DNA of 64,000 nucleotides from Cyathus striatus (Eukaryota > Basidiomycota > Agaricomycetes > Agaricales > Nidulariaceae), in the NCBI GenBank assembly GCA_025738555.1, contig JAOVFP010000015.1:1240001-1304000 (forward strand), written 5' to 3'. Below, piece by piece: positions 47,151 through 59,127 of this stretch (position 1 is the stretch's first letter; every line of letters begins with the position of its first letter). The notes under the pieces were generated by a model that worked only from the letters and a program-made list of their open reading frames with translations, had not been told where the DNA came from and ran no database searches. A program made the position numbers and the translations under genes.

Positions 47151-50100
47151 GGCACGAGTCTATCATGTCTATGTTCAGTATATTTCTTTTTTAGGTGAGA
47201 GAAGTATTTACTTGTGGGCTGTTGTCATCGGTTGACTGTATGTGGTACAGCCAAACATTACCTAGGAGGAGATTTCCAAGCGCCGAACCGTTGCCGGATC
47301 TTCTTGTTCATACCGACAGGGAACTCCTGGAGACAAAATTAATACAAGAAATTGGTCTTCAATGAATAACCGCTCCCCTGATCGTAAGTTATTATTTCCA
47401 ATTTCAGCACTCTCGGAGTCTTGGGCCGGAAACGCTAAACCAAGTCTTTCAGGTAGCTTGTTGCAAAGGTTATCCCATCACTACTTTTTAGATGGGTAAA
47501 GCAATACTCTGTCGCGACCGGCTGCCGGACGCCGCAAAAAGGCCGGTATGTCCTTACGAGGTGGGTAAATAAAGTAAACGTCGTGTGTCGCGGGGTCGGA
47601 GGTAAGAAACAGGCATTTTCCCCGATCTTATCATATCTAATCCACCTGGTCTCCCGCTCGGCTGGAAGGATTCGTGCTTAAATTTCTAATGGTCCGCCCA
47701 AGTCTCGGGTTAGCCAAGGACGTCCATAAGCAACAAAAAGTGGTTCAGGGGAATGACGAGCCGGCGTTCCAGGCCGCTACAGAGATCAACTAGACCTACG
47801 CGACATGTAACGTCAACGAGCCGGCCATTTAGTGGTTTATCTCGAGACGTTCCGGGTTGCACGACTATTTGTCATGGCAGGTTATAGCTCATTAAACCTC
47901 GCGCATCATTCAAGCGAACGGTTCAGGTACGGCATTGCAGTACTCCTCATCGAAGCTTCCATAATCTTTACCCTGCTGGCAGTGATTCAATGCGGGGTAA
48001 TAGCGTGACCTATGTCCAAGAACAGTGAACAGTCAAAGTACTAAAATAACTTTTCTCGACAAGAAAACGCTCTATTTATGCACATAGTGCGCGAATCCAC
48101 AAATTGGTCAACTCCACAACATTGATTTCACGTCAGCATTTCAACATACGTTGCGCATTTGTCATCAGACAAATGTTGCGCGACTACTACGGGTATAACA
48201 GAGTGTAACAGCGGTGTAACACTGGCCTAGGCAACCAACATCTCTGTTTTTCGCCTCGAGGCAGTTTAGCGGCCCTATAATTCCTTCGTACAACATGGTC
48301 CGAAATACCTGTTTGATGATGACGATGATGGCTCCACCCCTGGCAAGATTAATCAACGTATCGAAGTTCGCCATCGATAATCAAACGCAGCCCTCTCCGG
48401 CCAATGCAATGTGACCCATCTATCTTACACCCAAGCCTCTCTCACTCCATAGGAACATCGCCAAAACTGCACTTGGGACGTGTTAGTGAGGCGAAAATCT
48501 CAAATAGTAGTTAGAACCGTGCCACCGTGTCGATGAGAAGCATCAGTCTCAGAACTTCTCCCCTCCCTCTCTTCCGCGGCAAATCCCCGGAAAAGGATTC
48601 AATTGCCAGAACGTGTCCGTCCTCTTCCACATATCGACTTGTCCAAGTCTGCAGATTCGTTACCCACACCACAAGTCCCTATGCCTCGGACGTAAAGCAC
48701 ATCACACCATACGCGAAAGTTGTTCAAGCATGACAACCAAACCTGAAAAGAAAAAAAACGGAGACTCAGAGAGACCAATATCAAACCTCGTGGTGCAGCC
48801 CTCACTTCCCACCGTTCCACCCACTGTAATGGCGCTAGCGCACTGCATTAGTGGCCTTTTTCTCGCCCATGGACGAGATGGACTTGTAAGTCTCGCTTGG
48901 TTGGGGCCCTTACGACACTCTTCTTGCTTGGCTAGCTGTAGCGGTTAAAATGAAGACGTGCCGTTAGAGGTCTTCACACATGGATCCCACTCTCCGGGTA
49001 ATGAACGCATCTGATGGAGCATTGTCTGTTCTTCCTGGTTCTTATGAAGGTCTCACTGAGAGCGCCCCGAAGCCGCCGCTGGAACTTGCACTGCACTATC
49101 GTCAAAATCACGGCGGGAAGCCGTGTACGGATCCATTCCTGAGAGAGATCAAAATTGCCACGAAACGGACAGTTCCATGGACCCACATACCAATACACAA
49201 GGGGATCCTTCACCACTGCAAATATGTGGGTAGAATCGGTTCAAAGACATCCCGAATGCCGTTCTCTTTCTCCGCATTTCATTCCGCACGATGTGTTCAG
49301 GGTATCACAAATGATCTGGTCTAGAGGATCACATTCCTTCTCGCTCTCCGTCTTGTTCTACATGGAAGGAACTCTTAGAACTCGGGTACGATAATCGTGC
49401 AAGAAAAAGCAACCACCTTCCTATCTATATCTATAATCATCAAGCTCCTACAAATCACCCCGCAGCCCGACATCCCCAGATCTATTTCTATCTTCTCCCT
49501 GTAAAAAGATTACAAATACGCAGATCACATTGTCAAGGATAGGTTATAACTGTACTTACATAGCTAGGTACCAGAAGTACCACGGAAGTTCCTTCCTTCG
49601 GTCCACCTTCCCCTTCCCCCCCTCTTCTTTCTAATCACTTTAACCCAAGACCCAGACCATCTCGTGGCAGTACAATTTCGGATTCGATTTCCGTGGCGGT
49701 GTTACTTACGTTTGTCATGAATGGCATGATCATGATCATGATCAGCAGCGCGCGCGGGAAAGGTCTATGAGGATCGTTAACAGAACAGAACTTTGTATGT
49801 GATAAGTATTGATATATCATGTCTTGAGTGACGAGTCGGAGTCGGACGGAGAATGGGGAAAAGTTCTCGAAATCTTAGGCTACTAAAGAAAATTCCAAAC
49901 ACCAGTCCAGCATCAATCATACTTGTACAAGACAGTGCAATCTTGGAGATTAAGCATCCACACGGAGTCTGAGAAATGGTACAATGGGTTCGTGATTGAT
50001 GCGAATGTATCATTTCCTCCTGAATATAACACTTCATACCTCAAACCGTCCAAGAAAAACCCGAAACAATAACATAGGCAAGGAATCGAGACGTGGCCGC

Positions 50101-51013
50101 AGATATCTATCACGGTCGATATATATGATATCATTACGTAGACACTCAAGGACAAACTATATCCCTACCAGCTAGCGCCTCGAAGACGAAGCACACAAAG
50201 TAATAACAATAATAGGTCCATCACTGTACTTACAAGTTAACACCACTCATCACGCATGTACGGTATCCCATCTTCCAGCCCATACCCAGCGAGAATCTAG
50301 AAGCAAGAAACAAAGGCTCGTTCTCCCTACACAACAGCCGCAACGAAGACGTCTACGAAAGGGCACATAGTAATATCCTCCAGCATTCATTAATACCAAT
50401 AAATAATATCCACCGTTGTCCGCACGAAGCACGAAGCACACACTAGCGCTCCATCGCATCGCATTCCGTTCTACCGCACTTACAGGAACTCACCCCAGCC
50501 ATCATGATCACTGCATCCAACATCCAAGAACAACGGAACAAGTTCATTGAACAACGACTAAAACCCAACGAACAAAACACGATGAAGGGGGAGACGTGTA
50601 TGTGCTATGTATGTAAGCTACCTAGACTATTCTTGAACGCGGTAGCAAAAACGATATAAATAACACTCAATACATAAAGCCCTTACCAGGGATTTATTTA
50701 TAGCCTATACGACGAAACAACGAACAAAAACACCTGACACAAATTCGTTCCATGACATCGTGTATCAAAGCCCCAGAGAATCATGTAATGTTCATTGACC
50801 AATCGTACAAGAAAGAAAAAAAAATGCATCAAAAAATAAAAGAGTTCAGAAGTCCAAGGGAGGTAGGTACATGAAATAAAATGGTATAGGAGCAGAAACA
50901 CCGTTCCAATTAGGTATAACTAGCTATGGAAGAAGAGAAGGGGAGCGGATATAAAAAGCCGATCAATGCTGCGGAGTGTACTGCTGGGTGGGAGTGGTAT
51001 AGCCCACAAATTT
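47151..51013. other. 3.9 kb intergenic stretch
   Basis: Unrecognised plus-strand frames at about 48613-48948 and 48980-49324 look like coding remnants, C-rich with broken continuity. Short ATGATC repeats lie near 49723-49745. From 49400 to 51013 there are several minus-strand GTAAGT-type donor sequences (for example near 50228 and 50476) without associated reading frames, possibly an untranslated or non-coding transcript. Nothing is firmly supported. Confidence 0.35.
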
Positions 51014-51972
51014 TTAGAACGCAAGGACGGCAGCGCCGGCAATGACAGACAGAATCGCAGCCCCAGCAGCAGCCCTGGTGAACCCGAGCTGAGAAGGTGC
51101 TCCACTGAATGCCGAAGCAGACGAGGACGACGAAGCACCTGACGAGGTGCCAGAGGAAGTGGCCGATCCACCGCTAGTCGAGGCAGAGTTGGACAAGGTC
51201 ACGCCGAATGTGGAAGATGATCCAACCGGGCGGGTGCTTCTATACACACCAAACAAATTCCATTAGACATGCCAAGTAGCCAAGAACCACAAAACAAAAA
51301 AAAGGAGGAAAATGACTCACGTAGCCGAGGCGGAGACTGAACCAGACCCAGAACCAGAAACAGTGGACGAACCAGACTGCGAGGCAGAGGTGGAAGAGGC
51401 AATGCTGCTGGTCGATGTGGTTTGTCCAACGGAGAAGGATCCAGTCTCAGCGAAGACGTCGGTAATGTTGCCGGGGTTGGTTGCCCTCAGGGTGTATCCA
51501 TCACTAAAAAAATGCGGAAAAAATGCGGATTTAGTCATTGCAACCGAAGGCAAAAAAAATTGCGTAAGATGCTCACCGAACGGGGACAGAGGGGATAGTC
51601 AGTGTGATGGTTTGCAGGGAGGGGTCAACGTTGTTGGCGATGGCGAAGGAGTCATTGAAGTCTTCGTTAATCAAGAAGAGGGAGAATGATCTGCATAGGG
51701 AAGGCGTTGTATTAGTCTATTGTTCGTGTTGTTCGCTTCCTCTTGAGAGAGAGATAACGAGAGAGAGACACAATGTGAGAGGGCTACTCACGTATCAGAG
51801 GTGGTAGCTGTCCATGTAATGGTAACATTTCCATCTGAAGTAGGGTTCTGAGGGATATTGAGGGTGAGAGCAGAAACCAAAGGAGCGACGAGTGCGAAGA
51901 AACTGAAAGAAGGTAAGCCTTGGGGGACGTGGAGAACGATGAGGATTCGACTTACGCGAGTTTGGTGAACAT
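51014..51972 (-). CDS. Kre9/Knh1-like N-terminal domain, GPI-anchored Ser/Thr-rich protein
   Basis: Five exons on minus: 51956-51972, 51792-51902, 51577-51690, 51321-51503 and 51014-51239; 216 residues. A signal peptide (MFTKLAFFALVAPLVSAL) is split by the first intron. The mature part starts TLNIPQNPTSDGNVTITWTA, then FSLFLINEDF, TITLTIPSVPV and DGYTLRATNPGNITDVFAET, the pattern of the Kre9/Knh1-like immunoglobulin-type domain. About 90 residues of Ser, Thr, Gly and Ala follow, a likely O-mannosylated stalk. The end is a hydrophobic GPI-signal tail (AAAGAAILSVIAGAAVLAF). It is a cell-surface protein; yeast Kre9 acts in beta-1,6-glucan assembly, but short GPI forms like this are of unknown role. 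Confidence 0.87.
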
Positions 51973-52410
51973 GGTTGGTCGTAAGGCGGTGGGAAGGAGG
52001 TGGACAGGGGATGGGGAGATGGGGTTGGGTTGGGGAATGAGCAAAATGCGCGCGAACTGTTTGGCGCCTCACACGCAAATTATATATGTCAGAGCCAAAT
52101 ACACGTAATCACACGCAATCACAGGCGGATCACTCAAATCCTTGTTTCTAGACACTGGTGGAAACAACCACTACTCCATCCCCCTTCCATTTCCCACATA
52201 GCCCGCATCTTCCTCCCCCCTCCCTCCCCCCTTCCATAACCATTACTTCTCCGTCTATCATATATATCCAGCATTAAAAATAATAAAATGCTTGGTCCAT
52301 CGCAAATCCTCCACTGGGTACCAAGCTTTCTAGGGTCGCAAAAAAATCTAATATCGCCTCCGAGGAATTCCAGGTAAATTTAGGAAGCACATTCGCAATA
52401 TAGTTATGCA
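51973..52410. other. Intergenic between Kre9-like gene and ATP23
   Basis: Promoter of the Kre9-like gene, with a C-rich pyrimidine tract near 52205-52235, and the 3' end of ATP23. No other gene seen. Confidence 0.5.
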
Positions 52411-53516
52411 TCACTCGTTATAAACCTATTTATGAAAAAAGCACGTCAGTGACATGGCATGCGAAGCATCGTGTGAGAGCACCTCATCAAAGGGACGTGT
52501 GTCATTGAAGCAGCTGTCCCACACCTCATTCACTGCTCGTTCCGCCGCTTCACCATTCGGGCATGCTGGATTCGCCGATACAGATTCAATAGCTCTTCGG
52601 CGTACACAAGCCTAGCGAATATACAAGTAACTCATAAGACAAAACCGTAAAATCCAAAAACTAAAAACGAACCTGATGCTGCTTCGAGAAGGATACAATA
52701 CCACGTTGAAGTTCCCGCTTGAACGTGCAATCACCACTCAGACTGTTCGCACGAATCTACCGAAGAGACAAAAACACAATTTGATTGATATCCAATCAGT
52801 ATTTAGAACAATCGACTAGTAACGCACCTCACTGCAGGCATGATGCCGTAAATTGCTCCAGTCGACTTTAAACTTGCAGTGATCATACATATGCACAAGC
52901 TCGTGCACTAGTGTCTGTTCCATATGTTTCCGACTTAGAAAATGCCCAGTGCACAGAACGACTGCACCAGGATCCGGTGAGAATCCGCCGGATTTCGTCC
53001 AGTCGCACGGCGCGCAGAGGACATTAGACCGGGGCACCTCACACCCTGACAATTTCAGATGCTTGAGCATGAACACCACAGACGGGCCTGGCGAAAAGAA
53101 GTCATTTGGTTGCGTAGCAAGTCATTTGGCAGGCACGATTCAGCATGACAGCGGACACAGGAAGAACGCGGGTAGATTTGGAACAGCAGTGGATCAGATA
53201 TGAGTGGGGGGAGAGAGAGAATAAACCTGTCATTAGAATTTCCTGCTGTGGTTTTGAAGAGAGGGGGCAAAAAGAACGTACTGTTGTTCATAAGATACTC
53301 CTTTTGCTTCTCACATTGTCGTGCTCGTTGGATATCCAGGTATTCTTCCCGTTCTTCCTTGGGTATACCCAAGCCAGTAATGAGCATCGCCTGTCTTCGC
53401 CATCGTTCAAACGCGCTAGTAGGTTCCGGACTTGATTGTGAGGATGACGAGGGTGTTGGGTGGGAGGAAGAGGAAGAGGAGGAAGAGCTGGCAGCAGGCG
53501 TGGCACGGTTGTCCAT
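52411..53516 (-). CDS. ATP23: Mitochondrial inner membrane protease ATP23
   Basis: Five exons on minus: 53282-53516, 52828-53087, 52673-52756, 52483-52611 and 52411-52425; 240 residues. The Ser-rich N-terminus (about residues 8-30) precedes [15 protein letters not shown] and [19 protein letters not shown]. The catalytic exon has [19 protein letters not shown] and the zinc site [12 protein letters not shown] (HExxH with glutamate). The end reads [13 protein letters not shown], the conserved C-terminus. ATP23 is a zinc metalloprotease of the intermembrane space that processes the Atp6 precursor and helps assemble ATP synthase. The last exon has only 15 bp, chosen because the family ends soon after DTRPFDE and reading through the intron would add an unrelated tail. 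A longer start at 53645 or 53630 is possible. Confidence 0.92.
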
Positions 53517-56500
53517 TTCGACGAATGAGCGCTTCCCATCGACATCTTTTTTGGGATCGCAACGCCGCTGACGCTCATATTTCCCACGGTAGTCGGCTAT
53601 ATGACTAAAATAAACTTTGAAAAACGGCATCGCACCCGTTATCATCGTCGTCCTGTCCCGCTAGTCCTGAAGGAACTTGGTTTTCAACCCTCTTTCAAGT
53701 CTCGTTTTTCTTTGAGGGTGTCGGCTGGATTTCATTAAACTGTCGAACCACGGAGAACTTTGGAATGTTTTGATCACGAAACGTCAGTACTTCAATCTCC
53801 ACGCCCTCCATGTGCACTCTCCTTGTTCCTAGCTCAACTTCATTGGATTCATCTTCAAAATCAACGAAAAGTTACGTTCATACCCCTCAGGGCCAATCAA
53901 CTCATCTTGAATACTTGCCAACTCCTCGACATCCTCACCATCGTCTTCCACATGCCTGCTTCCGAACCAGGGTCATACCATATGGTCTCTCTTCAAGAAA
54001 ACCAAACAGTGACACCTGCCTACCGGGCCCCACGGCGCTTTCTATGCCTTTTTCGAATCACTCCGTCTTGTCCTTACGCGGATTTCATCTCCCACTGACG
54101 CAAAGCACACTTGCTACATACACGTTTACTGCTCCACTGCAACCCCCTTCTTAGTGGCCTTCCAATTCCATCCACACGCGGATCAGGGTGACAGGGAAGC
54201 GTAAAGAAAGGCAACAGGCTTCAAAGATACAGCGACTGCGCTCCATCGTCCAACTCAACCATCGAATATTCGAAAAATCGAATCCCTAAATTCAAATCCT
54301 ATTTGTGTCTATTATTTGCCGACTTCTTAATCTAACCGACATGAAATCAGTGAGACCAGAAAACTCACTTCCATCGAAGGGAACATCCACCCAAATTTCC
54401 AGGACGCGCCTATACAGCACACCGAATCTCACACCTAAGCTACCACACACAAGTTCGCCGCTCTGGTCCAGGCTTATTGAATTCTTGTCTTGTCATTCCA
54501 TTTCGCCAAAATTCGCTCATGATCACTGGTACGGCATGTCAAGCGCAACCTCACAGTTGAAGATTGGTTAAAGATAGCTACCAAGGCACACCACGATCGC
54601 TGGCAGTGACAGCACTGGGAAAAAACGCGATATTTATTTCTACGAACTTATGAATACCTCTCTCGGGTTTTTCATGTCCTCAATTCCGGCTTTTCTTGTC
54701 GATCTTCTCATAATGCTTGTTTCTCGGTGATTCAGAAGATGCTCAAAGGCTGGTTACCCTAGATCTAATACCCCTCCCCCACACTTCAACGTAACCGACG
54801 GCGTGGTCTGTTAATAGAAAACATATCCAAACTATATCCGTTCTTCATACGAAACACAAAGCAAGTCGGTAAAGGTACACTCTTCCTGAAATGAATAACG
54901 AATGACATACGTTTCCCCTTGCCTTTGTTTCCTATTCCACTGATCATCTACTTTAATCCAGATCACCGAAATTCCACCTTATCAGCGTCACCTTGGACTA
55001 TATTATTAAATCTATTAAATCCTATAGCGTCTACGCTCGTATGAACAAAGCAAGAACGCGCCCGCCTAACGGCTTAACGGCTTAACGGCCGCCTACCCAA
55101 ACGCCCAACGAACTCCGGCGGAGTCTCACAACTGCGAAAAGTAAAAATAAATCCGGGAAACTATCGACCAAGCTAATGAAGACCCACCACTAACAATGCA
55201 TCGCAGACGATCGCCCGCGAAGCCCCCGGCCCCTTGGATGCGGAAGCAAAACGTTTACAAGCGGGGAAACACGGCTGGTTGTAGTTAGGTTTTCCTTTCT
55301 GCAAACTTTTTCCCTGGGCTTTGACATATGACATGCAAGCGAGCTGATCCTCCATACAGCAAGACAGTACCAACCTCTCTACCCCTGACCCCATGTCATA
55401 TCCAGGAATGACTCGCACACGGTTCAGTTTGATTTTTTCCCATCTCATCCCATCCCAACGCGCTCGCGTTGCAAGTTCGCGTTTTATAATTATTCTCGGT
55501 ATGACATATCCTACATCACAGAAAACAAAAACATCATGGGGGAACTCGCTGACGCTCGCGCGTTAGGATGACATTAGTTTCCTTGGCGCAAATTCTGTAA
55601 CGCTCGTCTCCAGCACGATACTTGAAGCCGTTCGCGGCTGCCAAGCTCATTCGTACCATGAAACAGCGCGAGCTCGCTCAGCTGTGAGAACAAATTCTCA
55701 ACATACGGATTGTAAGTACTATGTTCTGAAATGTAGACGCGGGTGGGTGTCAGCAGCCACGTTGTTCCTCAGTCCTAACCATATTCAACCTGATACTAAG
55801 CGTGATCGAAAGCATATCGGACAGCAGGAAGCCGCGATCGACAGATGTCGAGTAAGCTTGGTATGGTCATGGATACGGTATGCTCTCTCCTCTGTGAGTA
55901 GTATGTCTAAGACCCTATGACCCGATATTGCAAATCCTCCCTGCAGGGAACTAAAGTTTCGACATAACGACATAATGTACTCTGCACTGCTTTTAATACT
56001 ACCTGTAGGCTGTAAGTTCCATTTGTACTAGTGCTACTTACCTCCTCATAGAAGGATCGAAGCGAAATAACATAGAGTCGAGAGCTCTTCAATGTCTTGT
56101 GTGTAACGTAAGTACTATCATCTGATGGTCCCAAAAAATTCGAAAAAGCAAGGGAAATAATATGTATTGTTCTATTCACTGACTGACCCACCGACTGACT
56201 GTCATCTAACTCACCCGATTGCCCCCCCTCAAGAGGGCCTTAACTGCGGTTACAATAATAACCCCCCAACCCTTCACATGAACAAGACGATAGATCTCCC
56301 CGCGATCCCGGTCCATCATGAATATACCAAACGAACGAAAGGATCGGGGACCACAAACCCACCTATAGTAAATATATATACAAGATAGATACAGATACAT
56401 AGTATATATAGCCTCGACATAACTAGCCATCCATCTAACATCTAAAGTTTCGCGATTGCACACTCAGCCAGCCGGCCATCGAGCAACGCTCCACTTGTAC

Positions 56501-56789
56501 AGGGGGGAAACATTGGTGGCTGGCTGGCAGGCAGGCATAAGATCAAACTGATGCACCTGTATGAATGTATTGTATACATCTATTTCAAGTTCTCGACTCT
56601 TTGTATTCAATTCATAAATTTGAGATGCCCGACAAGTTGAAAAAATTAATGAATCTACGATTCGATCTCGACATACGCTGGGCCCAAGTTCACAAGAAGT
56701 CATAGTTCCACAATCCATCCATCCATCCAGCCACCAGTCACCCCCTCAAAAAAAAACTACCCGGTCCTTCAGAGGGACCACATGTAAAG
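53517..56789. other. 3.3 kb stretch without a clear gene
   Basis: C-rich plus-strand frames at 53760-54154 and 54305-54571 look like coding remnants but carry no recognisable family. A short tandem of CTTAACGG lies at about 55065-55089. From 55600 onward nothing is recognised. The region just left of 56790 is the 3' side of the enoyl-CoA hydratase gene. Confidence 0.4.
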
Positions 56790-59127
56790 CTAAAGCTTCG
56801 CAGGATTAACCCACTCAGGCAGTCGTTTCTAAATCACAAAATCACCATGACATCAGCCTAGTCATCTTTGTACAAAAAGGAAACACCGAGCGTCTAGCAA
56901 GCGGCAGGTACACACCTCCGAGAACGCTTTAAGTCCTTCCTGTAGTTCATATAGAAAAGTATAATAGGTAAACCGAGTAGTATCAGTCAGCATTCGTCGA
57001 AGCTTGAGTGAATAGCGGAGGAAGATAAAAATAACACTGTGTCGTGATTCATGATTCCGACGATCGACTCGAAAGCCCAACAGTCCACCGTGCCAAAGAA
57101 AAAAAAAAGAAAGAAAAATAAGGGAGGAAAGCGAGCCACTCGTTCCTTTCAGTCCATCGAAACTTGGGTGAATGGTGAACGATAAAAATAATCTTCCGAC
57201 AGTCATCGCCGCAAGTCTACCGTGGCGAAGAAAAAAGCAAAGGAAGCGAAAGAAAAAGATGAGGGGAGGGATCGAATCAAATGAACCACTCCTCAAAGCT
57301 TGGCTGAATCACGAAAAACAAATATACCGTCCTCCTCGCACCATTCAAAAAAAAGCTCCAAAAAGAAGACAGAAAGAAAAGAACTAACCTTAATATTACC
57401 CCCCTTATACACCCTCTTACTCTCGCCACTCCACGCATGGGTACTAACAGTTTCCTCAAACCCATGGCGCTGCGAAAGCAAAAGGCCCTTCTTAGTACAC
57501 TGTACAGCATCCGGCGAATTGGCAATGATCTGCCGTGCCACATCCAAAGCAGCAGGTATCACCTCTTCCGCAGATGATACTACGGCGTTTACACTAGATG
57601 GTTAATCAATTAAGTTAACAATCAATGCGATTCGGAAAGGAGGAAAATGATTAGCGATTGAGAGCGGAATAGTTAATCAATCAAGTTACAGTGCGATTCG
57701 GAAAGTGAAGATGATTAGTGATTGCATGCGGAGACGAAGAAGTGTTTAATCAATCAGCATTGAATCAATGAACGGAGGAGGAAGGGGACTTACAAGCCAA
57801 ATCGACTATGTGCCTCATCAGCGCTGATTGTCTTCCCCAAGAGGAGTAATTCCGATGCAAGCTTCGAAGGATGGCCGTTAGTATAATCATATCATATCAC
57901 ACTAATGTATATATCAATGATCCAAATACTGATTGATACCCAGCCTAGCATCTCATCGCGTCGGCGACTAAGTAAATCCAAAAAAAAAAAAGCAAATAAT
58001 TCAACACAATAGCGCGAAACTAAACTCGGTGATTCGGGATCCGAGGGAGAATAACGATAGCATAAGAGTTATTCTAGGCGTACTATGACGCGCATAGTAG
58101 ATCATTCGATTCACAAGGGCCGGAAGCGGAATAATTTGAACATAGAAACGGGAAACAACTCGAGTAACCATACAAAATTACATACCTGATGTCCAGCAAT
58201 CCTCGCAAGTCTAGGAATACCTATGCAAAATAACGCAATAATTGCGGTCAGGGAGTCAGCGCCCCAAGTCAAAACAACGCGAAAACACACGACGAGCACG
58301 GAGGAATGCAGAGCGCAGAGCGCATCTCCAACTAACACTAACACCAACCTCCCCAAGTGACAAGTCCGCACCAGAACAACACAAGACAATAACCAGAACC
58401 GGACCCACCTCCCTGAATAGCAACCACCCCGCGCTTCACCTCTGGCAAAGCAAACTTGGCGTCCCTACTCGCAAGGACCAAATCACAATTAAGAACCAGC
58501 TCGACTCCGCCGCCATACGCGCCGCCATGAACAGCAGCGATAATAGGCTTAATACTCTGTCTCCGCGAGATGGAGGCAAAGCCATGTACATTTGCAACGA
58601 CGTCTTCTTGTTCGGTTGTATTTCCTGATTGTTGTTTTTTGTTCCATCTACAGGGGTGGTATAGAGTCTGGATGGGTGGAGCATTGGTAGGGGAGACGTA
58701 CGCTTTCAGATCCGCACCGGCGCAAAAGGCGCGTCCAGAGCCTGTAACTATGACGACCCTATAAAATTAACGTGTTACCCATGACGACTAATTAAACTTG
58801 GAATGGAATGGAGGAGTGGAGTCGGAGTCTAATGTCTGAGTCTGAGTCTGGAGAGCGGGGAGGGTGGGTACGTATGTAATACGTAGTTGCAGATAGGACC
58901 TCGACGCTCGCACGTACTCAAGGAGAAAGTCGGGTTTAGTGCAGAACTCACCACAACTCTGGTTCTTCCTCGAACCAGTCAAGGAGGGCTTTCAAGTCCT
59001 GGGACATGCGGGGCGTCAGGGCGTTAAGCGAGGCCGGACGGTTGAGAGTGAGGAGGAGCACATGGGCTTCAGGGAAGGCGACGAGCAGCTCATCAGAGTG
59101 CTGCGGCGGTTGAAGAGTCTGAGGCAT
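56790..59127 (-). CDS. Enoyl-CoA hydratase/isomerase family protein
   Basis: Eight exons on minus: 58952-59127, 58702-58758, 58409-58647, 58186-58220, 57794-57861, 57389-57593, 56916-56939 and 56790-56828; 280 residues. The crotonase fold is plain: VLLLTLNRPASLNALTPRM, then VIVTGSGRAFCAGADLKAW (oxyanion hole), AAVHGGAYGGGVELVLNCD with the first catalytic Glu, and DAKFALPEVKRGVVAIQGG with the second, so hydratase chemistry is possible. The tail is EGLKAFSEKRLPEWVNPAKL. The protein acts in fatty-acid or branched-chain amino-acid breakdown; the exact substrate and compartment are not clear, and no peroxisomal SKL-type end is seen. The C-terminal exons are 24 and 39 bp. Three introns are enlarged (449, 200 and 324 bp), two of them holding tandem repeats. 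Confidence 0.9.
56998..57330. repeat. Tandem degenerate repeat in an enoyl-CoA hydratase intron
   Basis: Units start at about 56998 (TCGAAGCTTGAGTGAAT), 57157 (TCGAAACTTGGGTGAAT) and 57293 (TCAAAGCTTGGCTGAAT, truncated). Each full unit contains GATAAAAATAA, CCGTG(G)C(C/G)AAGAAAAAA and an A/G-rich tract. Unit length is roughly 135-160 bp. Confidence 0.75.
57601..57733. repeat. Two-copy tandem repeat in a second hydratase intron
   Basis: GTTAATCAATTAAGTTA with GCGATTCGGAAAGG and ATGATTAGCGATTG (57601-57669) is repeated with few changes at 57672-57733. Confidence 0.75.

Noticed and set aside
51312..51689. 125-codon plus-strand frame rich in Glu and Asp
   Set aside because: It is the antisense shadow of the Ser/Thr-rich part of the Kre9-like gene.
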